From Melastoma dodecandrum (Eukaryota > Streptophyta > Magnoliopsida > Myrtales > Melastomataceae), in assembly GCA_029817715.1 (NCBI GenBank), contig JARUPY010000276.1, positions 124,001-188,000 of the forward strand: a stretch of DNA of 64,000 nt. Reading direction: 5' to 3'. A program made the translations under genes and the position numbers. Below are positions 10,687 through 29,019 of the stretch, piece by piece. Each line of letters starts with the position of its first letter. Positions within the stretch are counted from its first letter, which is position 1. A model generated the notes under the pieces. It was given only the letters and a program-made list of their open reading frames with translations, was not told the DNA's origin and ran no database searches.

Positions 10687-11270
10687 AAGCAAATTCGAGT
10701 GAGATTACTGCTGATGAATATGATGATGATGAACATGCCTTCTCTGACCATAATAATTTCCCCTCCTTTCAATTTTATATTGAATTGGATGATGCAACTA
10801 GAAAGCGATTGAGATCTTGCTCGATCTTGCACTTTTTGATTGCCTTTTGCTTTCTCTAAGACATTGCCATCTTACCAACCTTGTTCACATATTTGTCACA
10901 TGGCGCTAAACAAGAAAATGGAAGGGGACAAGCATCAAATTACTGTCTGAGAAGGCAGTCGAATATCAAAAACAGGAAAAGAGGACTGCAATCGGGGGAG
11001 TTGAATAATGAATTCGTGAAGTCGAGACAATACAATTTTTAGGAGCAGATGTCCCTTGCGATCTCCCCCTATTGAGACTTTTCAAACAATACACGCGTTG
11101 AACAGGACAGGAGATCCTCAGACCACACGAATGCCAAGAACATGGGTATTGAATGAGCAGGCCCGGTTCATGAGATTGCTTTTGATAGGTGCAACTAGAA
11201 TCCCAAGTTTATGTGAAAGATCCATCACATTAGCATGAGGTAGACGTTTTCTTCATTTTGGGGAAGGGAC

Positions 11271-14319
<3,049 letters not shown>

Positions 14320-14429
14320 CTCACGAAAACGGAAAACTTTCCACCGGGATTGACCTCCTTCGACGCGGCAGGGAGGGGGGGGGGGGGCGATGGTGACCTA
14401 CGAGACTAATGTAGGGGCGCACCCACTGG

Positions 14430-17400
14430 ATCGGGCGTGTCTTACTCCTCTTTGGGGTGACTTTTGTCTTGTCTCGTTTATTAATATGAGTTTTGGTTGG
14501 ATGTAAGAGGCTTCTACTTCTAGTTGTAAATGTATCCGTTGGGGTGACCTGACATGATGGTTGATTAATAAATTTTGGACTCAGTTCGATAAATTAATTT
14601 GTGTTTTTTTAAGTTTTTTTGACAAATTTGAGTTGCGATCATTTACTAATCATGGATCTGACGTTCGCTTGACCAAAGTATTTTCAGCGTATTTTTATGG
14701 TGGGATATATTTTTGACAACTACAATGAGAGCCTAATAACGCGTCGAGGCCTTAAGATTGTCGAAACATCAATTAGCTAGCGTTCTTACGAATTCTGTCG
14801 AGTCGGACGATGCTTCCGCTAATCTTCAAAATGTTGAAGTTAAAAAAAACGAGGGGCTTGCACTTGAAAGACCCTCAAATCCTGGACGAGCAACAGACTT
14901 GTCAATTAAAAGGCCATTGCTCCGATCTTTGTTGGATAAAGCAAAGCGAGCGAATGAGAGAGTTGAAACTTTTGATAGAAGGATTTAAAAGCAAAATCGA
15001 GAGTGTGAGGTGAAATCTAGAAGCCATGACCGAGATTCGCAAAGGTGGCTTGCTTGTCGGGCGTGCTAACGGGACTGCTGATAGTGTGTCCCTGGGTCGA
15101 AAAGCATGCGAAATTGTTCTGGTTGAAGAAAAAAGAAAAATAGATAGTCGCTATGAACATCGTCTTGAGTGCTTTTTGTATCTCCTTGCTTTGTCTTCTC
15201 GAGTTAAACCCCTCAATGAACGGACGAAGACGAGATATGTTGGCTCCACAAAGACACTTAAATGACTTTTTAAACGGTGAGAGTATTGAGAATTCACATT
15301 GAAATCCGAATTCGAATATCAGTAATCGTTGATGGGCTTGACTTGCTCAGTCGTCGTGGATTGCAGAGTCTTGCGGTGAGCCCAAGGGATGTATTAAGTC
15401 CGAGCTATACCAAAAAAAAAAAAAATACACATAAAATAAAAATGAAGAACGTGATATTCTTATGGAGGGATAACCCGATGCTTAAATTGGGCCACCTTGG
15501 GCCTTCGATTTGGGCCGTGGAAATAGCCGATACCAACCCAAGTATCTCTTATTCAGGAGATGTATTTGTGCGAGATTTCTGTCTACAAAAGACATATCTC
15601 AATGTCTCCTTCACCTTGACTTAATTGTATCTACGTCGCACCGTCTTTTTTTTTTTTTTTTAACCAGTAACCGGACATAAAACCTAACTTGAGTGAATAA
15701 GATATCGAACCATTTGAATCGATCGTTCATTCATTATAAGATATTTCACAGGTAGTGCAACACAAAGACAATTTTCTTTCCTCTCACGTGGGCAGTAACG
15801 TATCGGACCGATGCACTCCCCGGGGGTTACGGGACGACGCATGGGGTGCTGCCTAGTCCTTGGACTGGACAACAGCTGCGGGAATTTTTCGGTGGCGATG
15901 GAAAGAGGGGCCGATTTGACTCTGAAGCTACAAACAAGAAAAGGTAGATACGGGTGGGGAAGCAACTGTGAGCCTTTTTCTTCCATGGCTTTAGGAACAA
16001 AACATTGCACACCACCATCTACTGCTCCCTTTTAATTCCCCCCTCTGGCAGATAGATTCCATGGAAGTTTAATCTTTTCCAACAGGCAATAACTCCATGA
16101 AAGTAGCCTAAACTTTAATCCTATATGACTACAATATGACTTAATCAGGTCGAAAATTCGATTAGTAGTTCCTTTAAGCGATATCTTAGGGCTCGCGTTA
16201 CTTCGTTTATTGGGCAGACACATGCTTGGAAGTTCATTAGGGAGGATCTAAAAATACTCACGATTATCTAGTCTTTTCTTTTCGTAGGTTTTTTTGTTGG
16301 GGATGGAACCACCGGGGGAGATACTCTCAAATGGGGTCTGAAGCGAGGGGCGCCATTCTTCATGCCTAAAAGGTCCACTACCAAAGTTGAAAAAGGTTCA
16401 CACGGAATCCATCAACTATTCGTGATCCCAGACCATTCAGGAAGAATCAAAGTATGCTTGGGAGCATCTCTGTCAGAAACACGCGCCTCGACTATTGTTC
16501 GTTCTCTCATCGTCATTTCCCATCGATGATCATGAAAGAGCTTTGGCAGGGGGGGATCTTTTTTTGGTCCGACGAATGTCGAAATCAGAGTCCTTCTGAA
16601 ACGAAATTTTGCTTCTGGGGTAACACACTTGTTCGATGAGGGGCTTCTCGTTTCCTATTGAAGTTCCAATGGTTGATGTTTCCTAGGTTGGAAAAAGTGA
16701 AGTGGGTGGCGCATATAGGCCATTTTGGAATTCCGTAATGGATTCTTACCAGAAACAACATCACTGCTACTCCAATTAGGAGTGGCATGCTGTCCTTTCT
16801 CTGTTACTAGAAAGGGAAAGGTGTGCAAGGATCGACGGCTCAGGAATCAAAGAACCATAGTTAAGGCATTGATACATAAAAGTCTAGGGAAGAAAATATC
16901 CCACACGTACCCAAATTCGTGAATATGCTTAATTCTAGGTAGAAAATTCAGTCGTCCAATATTATATCTTATTATCATCTGGCCAACATCTTGACGGCTG
17001 AGAGAATAGCAATTATCGTGCCTCAATCCTAGTGACTTGGCTCCAGTTGTTGTCCAGATCGGGTAGTGCGCGTTCCACCAACAAAGATCACCTAAAAACC
17101 GCAAGTAGTGATGGACAGAAACTCTTATTCCTTTGGACAACTAACTACGGCGAGGATACAAGCTCTAAATAGGAGGGGGTCGTTTGGTCCGACTACTTTG
17201 GCAAAATGTCTAACTAGTTGCATGGGGCATGCAATGAACTGGGAAAATGAAAGGGATTGCTCCACCACGAATTGCTTGTGCCGCCAAAGTACCACCGAGA
17301 ATATTCCTCCACGAGGTCGCACCCAAACCTTTCAAATGGAATCTTAGACCCTAAACTGTCATGCCAGGCACGTTTTTCTTTTAAGAAAATACGTAAGGAC

Positions 17401-18110
17401 GTTTTCTTTTTATTAAACTTAGGGCATTATAAAATAAAGTATGTAATTTTTAATAAAATGTCGTAATTGATTGACGTATTTTCTAAAATGGCTTAAATGT
17501 AAAAGGGGCATTTAAAAAAAATGACTAAAAGTATTGGAATTCTTTTCCTAAAACGACTTTCAAAAGTATTTAAAATTTTACAACAATTCATAACTTGGCA
17601 TAAGTATTATTACTCTTAATAAGTATTTCTTGTCCTTGTACTAACGCTTGGTGTTTCTATACACTTTAACGCCGCTCACCGGACATTCAACGGAATGTGC
17701 AAAATAAACAAGAAAAAGCAAACAACGAGCAACAATTTTTACTCTGGAAACACTTACAGTCATTGTCAATCAAGAGTACTCGACGAACGCAAGAGGGAAC
17801 AAAACACTTTTAGTGATGTTTTACAAACGCTTGAACAACGTTCAGCCTTTTGCTTTCATTATTGTAAAACTATCATAACCAAATATATTATCATCTTGCC
17901 GTAATTTAAACAAAGAGCAAACAAAATAGTCATTAAATTATGTACCGAATAATAATAATGTATCTCGTGTGATACCTGTGTATAGTAAGTAACAAGGCTA
18001 GTAGCTTTCGACAACTCCCACGAGTTTAACTTCTTCGGAAAACACTCAAAGGTGGCAGTTGCTAGTATTGATTCCTTAAGCCAACTCTCCTCCCTTTTCG
18101 GTCCTTTTCC
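14430..18110. other. Long intergenic stretch, no supported gene
   Basis: Short open frames near 14758-15260 change frame repeatedly and could be an old pseudogene, but I recognise nothing. About 15670-17360 has a more even base composition than its flanks, a texture seen in organelle-derived inserts. From 17350 to 18110 the sequence is AT-rich and featureless. Confidence 0.4.
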
Positions 18111-18118
18111 TTTTTTCC

Positions 18119-18130
18119 TATTTATATGAC
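18119..18130 (+). promoter_or_regulatory. TATA box of the CEP gene
   Basis: TATTTATATGAC lies about 140 bases before the ATG at 18267. A run of CT-rich sequence follows, typical of a plant leader. Confidence 0.5.
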
Positions 18131-18266
18131 ACTGCCCACAATCCCAAAAATATAGCAAGCAACCAACACTTTTCCTTCTCTCCCTCGCTTGTTTGTCCGG
18201 ACCAATCTCTGTCCCATTCCTTACATTCCCTGCTCCTACAACATCATCTAGCAAGGGGGAAACACC

Positions 18267-18587
18267 ATGCAGACCAAGCCCAAGCTCCTGCCCCCCGGCT
18301 GCTCCCTGGCCGCCCTTGTTATTTTCCTACTTCTCATTGGAAGCACCGCCGTTCACGCATCCCGAGTATTATTGCTACATGAACAGAAGGTTACCGGTCA
18401 CGTTTCCGACCCAGTAAGCCGTGCCACGAGAAACCAAGAGGGAACCTCTGGGTTCGGCAGCCTGGGTACCCATCGTGATGCTAACGGGTACGACGTTTAC
18501 GAGACCGAGGATTTCCAGCCCACGGATCCAGGCCACAGCCCCGGAGTGGGCCACTCGACTGGCCCGGGAGACAATCCTAGCCCGTAG
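18267..18587 (+). CDS. CEP family peptide hormone precursor, 106 aa
   Basis: Residues 1-32 form a signal peptide with the hydrophobic core CSLAALVIFLLLIGSTAVHA. A variable region follows, then near the C-terminus the 15-residue domain DFQPTDPGHSPGVGH (82-96), and a short tail (STGPGDNPSP). The domain matches the C-terminally encoded peptide consensus (Arabidopsis CEP1: DFRPTNPGNSPGVGH), with Pro residues that are hydroxylated in known CEPs. CEPs are secreted, perceived by the CEPR receptor kinases, and signal nitrogen demand from root to shoot. The precursor holds one CEP domain and is intronless, as is usual. A clear signal peptide, domain position and size make the call firm. Which CEP subgroup is not settled. 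Confidence 0.93.
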   Translation: MQTKPKLLPPGCSLAALVIFLLLIGSTAVHASRVLLLHEQKVTGHVSDPVSRATRNQEGTSGFGSLGTHRDANGYDVYETEDFQPTDPGHSPGVGHSTGPGDNPSP

Positions 18588-19437
18588 CAGATCGCGCCGT
18601 TTCCGTTATGTCAAGCAGATATTCGTGTGCATAACGCGTAATACCGGTACCGGTAGGCACATACAGTACAACACTGTAAACACGTCGGCGCGTAGTGCAG
18701 CGCTGGTATGTACAGTTTAATGAAGCAGTGCACGTGCCTCTAGTTTCTTATCACATGGTCGTGGGATTGGATCCAGAAAATTATTAACTGTAAGTACACC
18801 GAACGACATGTGTTTCAATTAACGGTTTACGCCATACTTAAAATAATACCTTAATTAAAAGAATCGGCCTCTAACTGTTCAAATTGGTCTACAAACAGGC
18901 TCATAAATAATAAAATAAGCCATAAATAGCGGCCCATATAACTAAATGGGCCGTCGACCGGACGGTCTCATTTCCCCAGCCAGCCCCCACGGGGTGGGTT
19001 TCTATAATTACGGATTAGTGTTCCAACTAATCCCCACTTTAGAGCATAGTTAAAATAATCTGTCTTCTCTCCCGCCCGTTTCCCCTCCCTTCACGGCCAA
19101 ATCCCTCCGCCTGGCGACGGCAACGGGAGCTGGTTCTGCGGCGGCTTCTTCATCCCTCAGCCGGTGTGACTGCAGAATCCGCCTGAGCTTGTCGCTTCGC
19201 AGACTTCTCGCAGTGCCGAACTCCTCGCGGCTTTCGACGTCTGGGACTTTGTTCGACGCATGGTATTCGGGAATGATCGACGATTGAACGTTTGGTCGCA
19301 TCGTAGTTTCTAGCTTGCTTCGAATTCCACCTACCTGTGAAGGTTCACTTCTTGAATTTGATCGAACAGTCTTTCTGATTATCCTCTCATGCATTGAATG
19401 GGACAATCTTTTGCGGTTATCAGTTCTCGACGTTGTC

Positions 19438-21990
<2,553 letters not shown>

Positions 21991-22911
21991 TTATTTATTC
22001 TGCTAGTGAAGGGAGATGTTTGGAGTTGATTGCCTTAAATGTACTGTTCTTTGTAAATGGGTTCCCCTGGCAATAGTTTAGTAATGGTCGGGTTTTTCTT
22101 GCGCATGTCATTTCTTGAATGTCCAGACATGAACATTTATTAGTTATTCTAACAACGGTTTGTAATGTGCGGATTACCTAAGGACACAGAGCACGGATCT
22201 TATCAACAATTTTCTCATGTTGTTGGTTGTTCATTGCTTTCAGTCAAGGTAGTTATCCGAGGCATCGAAGTTTCCTTTCATAGACACCCTCAACTGTTTC
22301 AAAAGATAGCGTGGTTGATACTGGGATCTTGGCCTTAGAAATTAATATAACACATTTGGAGATCGCTTCAAATTGTGAGGTCTTACACTGAATTGATATG
22401 CTAGAAAGTAGGGCATACACTTAACACGGACAACCCTCATCAATTATTGTAGTTAATTTGAAGCTGTCGAGTGAAATTGTTTGGGACTTGTGTTCACATC
22501 AGATCATTAGGATCTTGATTGCTCAGCTGATTAATTATTGATGAGGACAGCGGACTCTTTACCAACCCCCTTTATGCATTATTCTGTGTTGCTTTTGGAT
22601 TGCCTTTTTTTCCACTTTCCTGTTCTTGATGCAAATCTGAAATAGATGATGGAGTGAAGATATATGGATGGCAATTAGTGAAGATTTTCCATCAACCTAG
22701 TCAGAGTCTTCCTGTCGGTATACCTGTTTGGAATATGAGGCTGTCAAGTCCTGTTATCCTCATTTCATGTGTATTCAGGATGTCCGAACAAAAGATGTGT
22801 TGATGCTGCAATGGCAATTCATAGTGCTTTCAGTTTCAGCGACTAGTCCGCCCTTCGTTCTGTGCTGTGGGATCTTCTTCCGGGGGGGAGGGGTGGGGAA
22901 CGGAAGAGGGC

Positions 22912-23846
22912 ATGGAGATGAATGTTAATAAGGGAGGAGGAACAATGATAAAGATGCAGAAGCAGAGCATGATGACAGAAGTGTGTCCTCGTCACAGTAA
23001 GGTAAGTGAAAGAGTTGTTCGAAAAATCCGGGATGTGTTTCCATGGTTGCTCAGTCATGGCCTTCGACAGAGATTTTTTGACATCTTTTTTTTTCCTTAT
23101 TAATGTAAGGAGAAGAAGGGGACAGCCACCAAACGTGCGGAAATTACAATGGCAACTGCTTGTCGGAAGGATCGGAAGTCGTCCCTCCAACATGACGTAC
23201 TGCCATCATTTCCATCTGGTGTTCATTTTGGATTGAATTTTCAAGGTACTCAGGAAAACTTTTGTCGGTTCTTCAGGTTGAGAAGCTGAAGGAGAAGTTG
23301 TGGCACGAGGAGAATGTTCGTCGGGCATTGGAGAGAGGATTTGCGAGGCCATTAGGGGCCCTGCCTCGTATTCCCCCTTGTCTCCCTCGCCCTGTAAGTA
23401 ATACCCCCTTTTTTCGTCAATCCAGACAGTGCAAAGTCAGCAAAAGCACAAATAGGTTAATCAGCCCTTGCCTACAGACAGCAGAACTTCTAGCCGAGGT
23501 CGCAGTGCTGGAGGAAGAAGTCTTGAGGCTCGAGGAGCAACGGGAGAATTTTATGCAGGACTTGAACTGGGAAGCCGCCTTCATTTCCTCGTCCGAAACG
23601 AACCTTCCCCCGTCCAGTCAGTTGCGAAGGCTTCATACGAGAATCGAACCCCTGCTGCAGTCTCCTCGTGGAGGCAGTCATCGTGCACTCCTGGTCTATA
23701 GTGCTGTTCGATCTGTGCATCACCGCTCGGTCCTCGGAGGTGAACAAAGAACAGGACAGCAAAAGCCCATTACCTTTGGGCCTCAAAAGTATCACGAGCC
23801 CAACTTAGGCCCATCTGAAGCAAAGCCCAAAACCAAGCCCCACTGA
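22912..23846 (+). pseudogene. DUF547 / ternary complex factor MIP1 gene, 3'-truncated
   Basis: Four exons can be read: 22912-23001, 23110-23196, 23277-23393 and 23478-23846, each with GT/AG borders and phase-0 joins. They encode the N-terminal MIP1 leucine-zipper region of plant DUF547 proteins. Recognisable blocks are [31 protein letters not shown] and [21 protein letters not shown], ending near [10 protein letters not shown]. Complete family members are about 550-650 residues with a C-terminal DUF547 domain. Here similarity stops after about 130 residues and the frame runs another 70 or so codons into unrelated sequence before TGA. No DUF547 domain is visible downstream to 25250. It could still make a coiled-coil fragment; pseudogene is the safer reading. 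Confidence 0.75.
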
Positions 23847-23849
23847 CTT

Positions 23850-25090
23850 TAAATAGTATGTATTCCATTTCCAATCCCACTTTTTATTGGTCCTGTTCTA
23901 ATTGTGACCAGGCAAAACACGTCTGGGATTGACTAATGAACATGAAGTCGTGCGACTGGGGAGGGTTAAACCAAAAGGAAGACCCTTTTTAGATGTATGA
24001 GGCGTAATCCTTTTTTCAGTACAAGCAAAGCAAAAGGCGAAACCAAAAAGGGAAAATCAATGGTTAATATAATGTTGCCCTCCATTTCCCCCACATTTTC
24101 TTTCTTTGCATTCCAACATCAATCGAAACCCTTCTTTTCTTATTATTTAGGTTGACTTGGGAATGATATCGTTCAAGGAACGCATGGTACGTGACCCAGA
24201 AAGAAAAGGAAGCCCCCATGAGTGATGTCGTATTCATTAACATGGTTTTTATGCCCCCCCCCCCCATATAATAAGCGAGACAAACTGTAACTACTACGTG
24301 TGCCGAACTTCCAACTGTCGTGAAGTTTACGTTTGTATCGGTTGCCGTCGATGGGGTGGGGGGTGGTAGCATGGAGATGGATCCCATGATAAGGATTGAC
24401 GCTTGCGTACACGTCTATTATTACCAGGCATGGCATCTTTAAGGACATTACTGCTGTTCCTAGTCTTAGTCCTCCCTACGAATATTATTGTCCGTTCTTA
24501 GGAAGATGAAGTAAAAAAAAACGAGTTAGATAAGGAGTGCAGGGAGTTGAGCCCTAGATTATGGTTGGTGGTGGTGCGGGGATTATATCATAAAAAAACC
24601 AATACAAGAAGCCACACAACTTTAATATCTTTCTCTATTTTTTCTTAGGAAATATGAATTGAAAGTTTTGTAAAATTTTTATTTCCAAACAATGACGACG
24701 GGTCGATGGAGATTAAAAAAGAAACAGCTTGTATGCAAAAAAAAAAAAAAAGAGCAAGACGCTACGCTGTCATGCCATTCAAATGATTGCTGATATGGAG
24801 GGTAGGGCTGGGCAGGGGATGGGATGGTGCCGACCACCCTAAAGACCAAATGATGAAAATAATTCCACTCATAATGGATTTAGTATAGGGTGAGCAGTGA
24901 GGGTTGTGATTATGGGCGCACCCCGAGACTATTTTTACCATTAAAACAAAAGAGAATTAAAAAAAAAATGTAACTGGGATTTTTTTGGTTTTGGATTAGT
25001 TCACCCAAATTTTCAGAAGACACACAGATTATTATTTATTATTGAGGAAGAGGCGGCTGCTTGGCTTCCTCCAAAATTTTCTTCTTTCCT
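23850..25090. other. Intergenic, no gene seen
   Basis: AT-rich with homopolymer runs (C run near 24255, A runs near 24740). No coding or RNA feature could be supported. The last part is the promoter side of the DUF1645 gene, with a TATA-like TTTTATAAACC at about 25096. Confidence 0.5.
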
Positions 25091-25257
25091 TTCTTTTATA
25101 AACCTCAATTCTCTTTCCCTCACCCGAACAAACGTTGTTCGTTGTCAACTGTTTGCCGCCGGCCGTTGTCGGGAGTCCTTTTACTTCGTCTTTCATTTCA
25201 TCCCTTCCCTTCTAACAACCCAACAAACACCCTCTTTCTACCACCTTCCCCCCTGTC

Positions 25258-25982
25258 ATGGAGGCTTTGGTTGTAGTCCCCTCCCCTCCCGCCGACTTCG
25301 ACTTCCACATCGACACCGCCCCTCCTTCGCCCTCCACCCCTGCCCGTTTCGGGGACTACCGTTACTTCAGCACCCCTGCCAGCCCCGCCTGTGCCACCCG
25401 GTTCTACCGCGACTTTGATGAATTTGTGGCTTTCCCCGGGGATTCCTCCTCGGTCGCTTTCGAGGACGGGGATGATTTTGCCTTTGATTATAGGGCGGAG
25501 CTGGAGGAGGAGTTGTTGTCCGCTGAGGAGTTGTTCGACGGCGGCATGATCCGGCCGCTGAAGCTTCCGTCCCATTTTCAGCAGCCGAGGTTGCTTGGGT
25601 TGGATTCCTTGTCTCTGTTAAATAGGAAGGAGTCGCGGGACGTGTGCAGGGAAGGGGCGCCAAGAGAGAGGGGGAGGGAGAGGGCGGTGAGTTCGAGTCC
25701 CCACTGCAGGACGGCGAGGTCTCATTCTCCCCTGAGGGTGTCCACTTACCCGTGGGAGGCAGAGGACTGCAGACAGCAAGACACCAGTGCCGCCAAGCAG
25801 AAATCAACATCGTCGTCCTCCTCCACCTCCTCAAAGAAATGGAGCATCAAGGATCTGTTGCTGTTCAGGAGCGCATCGGAGGGGAGCGCGACAGACAAGA
25901 ACCACCCCTTTGGATTATACTCGGGGATATTCAGGAGACAGGAAGAGGCGACCAAGAACTTTTCGGGCCTTGGGTTGGAAGA

Positions 25983-26014
<32 letters not shown>

Positions 26015-26223
26015 ACAGCAACAACAGCGGTTCTACATCACGGAGGAGGGGGCGGGTGTCCGCTCACGAGCTGCATTACACGGAAAACAAGGCCGCATCG
26101 GAGTGTCTGAAGAAGAAGACCTTCCTGCCTTACAAGCAGGGGATACTCGGTCGGTTGTCGTTCAACCCCACTGTCCACTCTACCGCAAAAGGCTTTGGAT
26201 CTCTTCCCCGCCATCAACTGTGA
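25258..26223 (+). CDS. DUF1645 family protein, 321 aa
   Basis: This is a single-exon 321-residue protein with the blocks of the plant DUF1645 family in order: an FSTPASPA-like start, an acidic FAFDYRAELEEELLSAEELF segment leading into DGGMIRPLKLP (about residues 72-104), a basic KKWSIKDLLLFRSASEG motif (about 193-209), a Ser/Asn run (about 240-260), and the C-terminal [30 protein letters not shown] block. The family is plant-specific and probably nuclear or cytosolic. Some members are described as stress-responsive regulators; the biochemical role is unclear. The CAG/AGC-repeat tract (about 25983-26030) encodes the Ser/Asn run and may vary in length. The ATG was chosen because upstream frames are closed and the family begins here. 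Confidence 0.9.
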
Positions 26224-26689
26224 AACTTCACAAGCAACAGTGGCATGCCGTCGGACTAGATTGAATCGGTATAAACTTCATTTTTACTCCTTTTAAGGAT
26301 CTCATGGTGGATATTCCCTCCCACTTGATGATATGTGAAAGTGAGAAATCATTTACTTTTTTAAGTAGGAAGTCCAATGGGGATGGATATTCATAACTAC
26401 CTTGGTAAAAATATTTCACTCTTTCGAAATTGGTGTGCCCTTAATTTTGACGTTAGAAATATCTATTCGCAAAAAAGTTCATTTTTTGCTAACAAAGAAT
26501 TCATCTCAAAATTTTGGAAAATTCGGTTCAAACACTGAATTTCTTCCGGAGGTGTTGAACTACGAGTTCCAATTTTTTTTTGGGTGAAGTCGATGTTAAC
26601 AATTATTTATAACTCGAATTTGATATTTCTAATTTTGAATTAGAGATATTATTTGATAAATTTTAAAAATTAATGTCCTATTTCTAAAG

Positions 26690-27560
26690 TATTTTAGGTC
26701 AAATTATCGAATATATCATAAACTTTGACATTTTTTTCTCGATTTAGCTTAACATTTGAAAAATATTTTTTTACATCCTTGGGCAGTTATCTCTATTATA
26801 TCCTCTATTAGTAACGGACTCCTATGGCGCTGACATGACAATTAACGCCGTTAGACGTGTTTTATCTATTTTTCATCGGGCCAAATTATCAAATATATCC
26901 TAAAGTTTTCATTTTTTTTCCAATTTAGCTTAACATTTGAAAAATATCCTCTTACATCTCAGACTGTCATATAATTTGTTAGTTGTCCAAATAAATGTTG
27001 CAATTTAAACTTTTATTAACAAATTGTAGTTATTCTAATTTGAGTCAAGTTAAATGTTTTAAACATATCCAAGATGACTAAAACCCACACAAACACATTA
27101 TCATACATTTTTAGGTAAACACACTATCATTATCCAATCACATTATATAAGCATGTCAATATTGTTATACAAACACATAATTCTAGACCAATATTGTTGA
27201 GATGTCAATTAGGTTTTAGGGTTGGGGTCTAAGGTCAAGAGTTGGGGGTCATGGTAGGATAGCGGTCGAAGATTAAGAGTCGGGGGTTTATTATTCAATT
27301 TGAAGAAAAAAAGGATTAGCTTTGGTGTTTACAACATTAATTGTTATATCAACGGACTCCGTTAGCATCAATCGCTATCATATGATATAATGCAAATAAC
27401 AGCTCAATATTGGAATGTAAAATGATATTTTTTAAATATTAGATTAAATCGGAAAAAAACGACGGCGTTAACTTGCCAACACCGTAAGACTCCGTTAACG
27501 GGGACGACAGAGACCCAATGTTGGAATGTAAAAAAATATTTTTTAAATGTTTAAGAGTAA
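26690..27560. repeat. Degenerate repeat cluster with inverted ends
   Basis: A unit beginning with a CAAATTATC...ATATATC-type block and AACATTTGAAAAATAT, then TTACATCC and GTTAACGGAG-like sequence, occurs at about 26697 and 26882. It appears inverted at about 27400-27440 and 27480-27552. It looks like fragments of one dispersed element in opposing orientations. I could not place terminal repeats or target duplications. Confidence 0.5.
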
Positions 27561-28103
27561 TTGTAAATTTTTTATCTATTCCGGATCATCGGGGATGGGG
27601 TGACATCATGCAAGTGAAATTCCCGGGCCGATCAAGATGACCGGCTGCAACGCCACTTTTACGATGTTGTCCGTGAAAGGGGTTGGCGGCCGTCGTCTAT
27701 GTTTTCCAGTAATGAAGGACGAATGGGTCTTGACAGGCCTGGCATAGTTTGGAACTTCAGTTTGGAACTTCAATCCCAACTCCAACTCAAGACATCTTCC
27801 TATTTCCCACTAATCCATCTAGGGGGAAAAACAAAGTAGAATAATAAATATAAGTCGAATAGAATGATACCAACCAACAGGGGGTTGCCGTTCATCGCCT
27901 CCAATCATGAATTTTTTATTATCCAGATATTTCCGACACGTGAGATTTCGACCAAACAACCAACCTCGGACGTCATTGTTAGAAGAAAGGAATTCAATAT
28001 TCCCATATTAATCCGGAACCAACAAATCCTCTCCCTTTACCCTACAGACATTAACCCTACACGGAACTCCCTAAGGACGTGCTGCCACTCCTCCTCCGCA
28101 ACG

Positions 28104-28499
28104 TTACGCACGGGAAGCCGGGGACCGGTCCCCCGTTGGTGCAGCATTGGCCGCTTCGTCGGGACTCCTCTCTCCGTCCTTCGCCGAGCTCGCGCCGTTC
28201 AACGACGAAGAAGGCCCCGGCATGGGGGAGTTGACGTGAAGCCTGCCGTCAATGCAGGAGGAGCATCTCCTCTCTGCCCACCTCTCCATGTCGTACTTGG
28301 CCAGGTAAGCGCGGTCGGCGGAGGTCCCTAACCTCCCCCCGGAGCACAACCGGCCGACGACGACCGCAGCCACGCCCAGCACGACCACAGCAAGGAGGAT
28401 CCCGATGAACGGGGCGATGGACGCGTGGGTGGCGGGGTCGGTGTAGCCGTGAGGCTGGGGAGTAGTAACCATGAAGGGGGGTGATGGTTGTTGCTCCAT
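28104..28499 (-). CDS. Plant-specific single-pass membrane protein, 131 aa
   Basis: A complete minus-strand frame starts at ATG 28499. Residues 1-27 are Pro/Gln-rich with QPHGYTDPATH. Residues 28-51 are one membrane helix (SIAPFIGILLAVVVLGVAAVVVGRLC). A juxtamembrane CSGGR and a conserved KYDMERWAERRCSSCIDG block (68-85) follow, then a Ser/Pro-rich tail. This matches from memory a common uncharacterised plant family with one membrane helix and a Cys-rich C-terminal block. No function is established to my knowledge. There is no intron. It lies just left of the last NAT exon on the same strand. Confidence 0.8.
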   Translation of the reverse strand: MEQQPSPPFMVTTPQPHGYTDPATHASIAPFIGILLAVVVLGVAAVVVGRLCSGGRLGTSADRAYLAKYDMERWAERRCSSCIDGRLHVNSPMPGPSSSLNGASSAKDGERSPDEAANAAPTGDRSPASRA

Positions 28500-29019
28500 T
28501 TTCTTTCCTCCTTGCGTGTTTTAGGAAGGGGGAGGGAGGGTATGTCCTCTTAAAAAATAGTTGTGGACAAAACTCATAGACTGAGTTGATTATTTAATTT
28601 TTTTTTTGGCGAGGTAAAAAATACACACACGCCCGACAAATTGGTACCTTAAAGCTGAAAATGTATTTCCCTCCCAATGGATTGACTGACGAATTGGTTC
28701 TTTGTCCTGTAATTTTTCAGTCGTTTTCATTGTGTTTAGGGGAAAGGAGATTCCCCCCATCTTAACAAACTGTGAGATGATGTTAATAATAAGTTGTAAA
28801 AGTTAAACAACATTCAGTGTTAGTAATAGTTAGAATCATGTGTGACTGGTGTGAAGAGAGGAGAGGAAAGGGACATCATGTGAGGATGTGCCCGGAAGGA
28901 CAAGGACAAATCGCAAGGGGTCAAAAGAAGCAATTAGTACTTTGCTTGTAAGGAATCTCTTCTGCTTCTTTTTGTTTTTTTTGTTTGTTACTTTCTTCTG
29001 ATGACATTTTTATTTTGTT

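Noticed and set aside
23630..23720. tRNA-like T-loop (GGTTCGATTC on the minus strand)
   Set aside because: The flanking arms do not pair and no acceptor or anticodon stem can be formed.
25644..26264. 206-codon frame with a long Gln run
   Set aside because: Shadow of the DUF1645 gene; the Gln run comes from its CAG/AGC tract in another frame.
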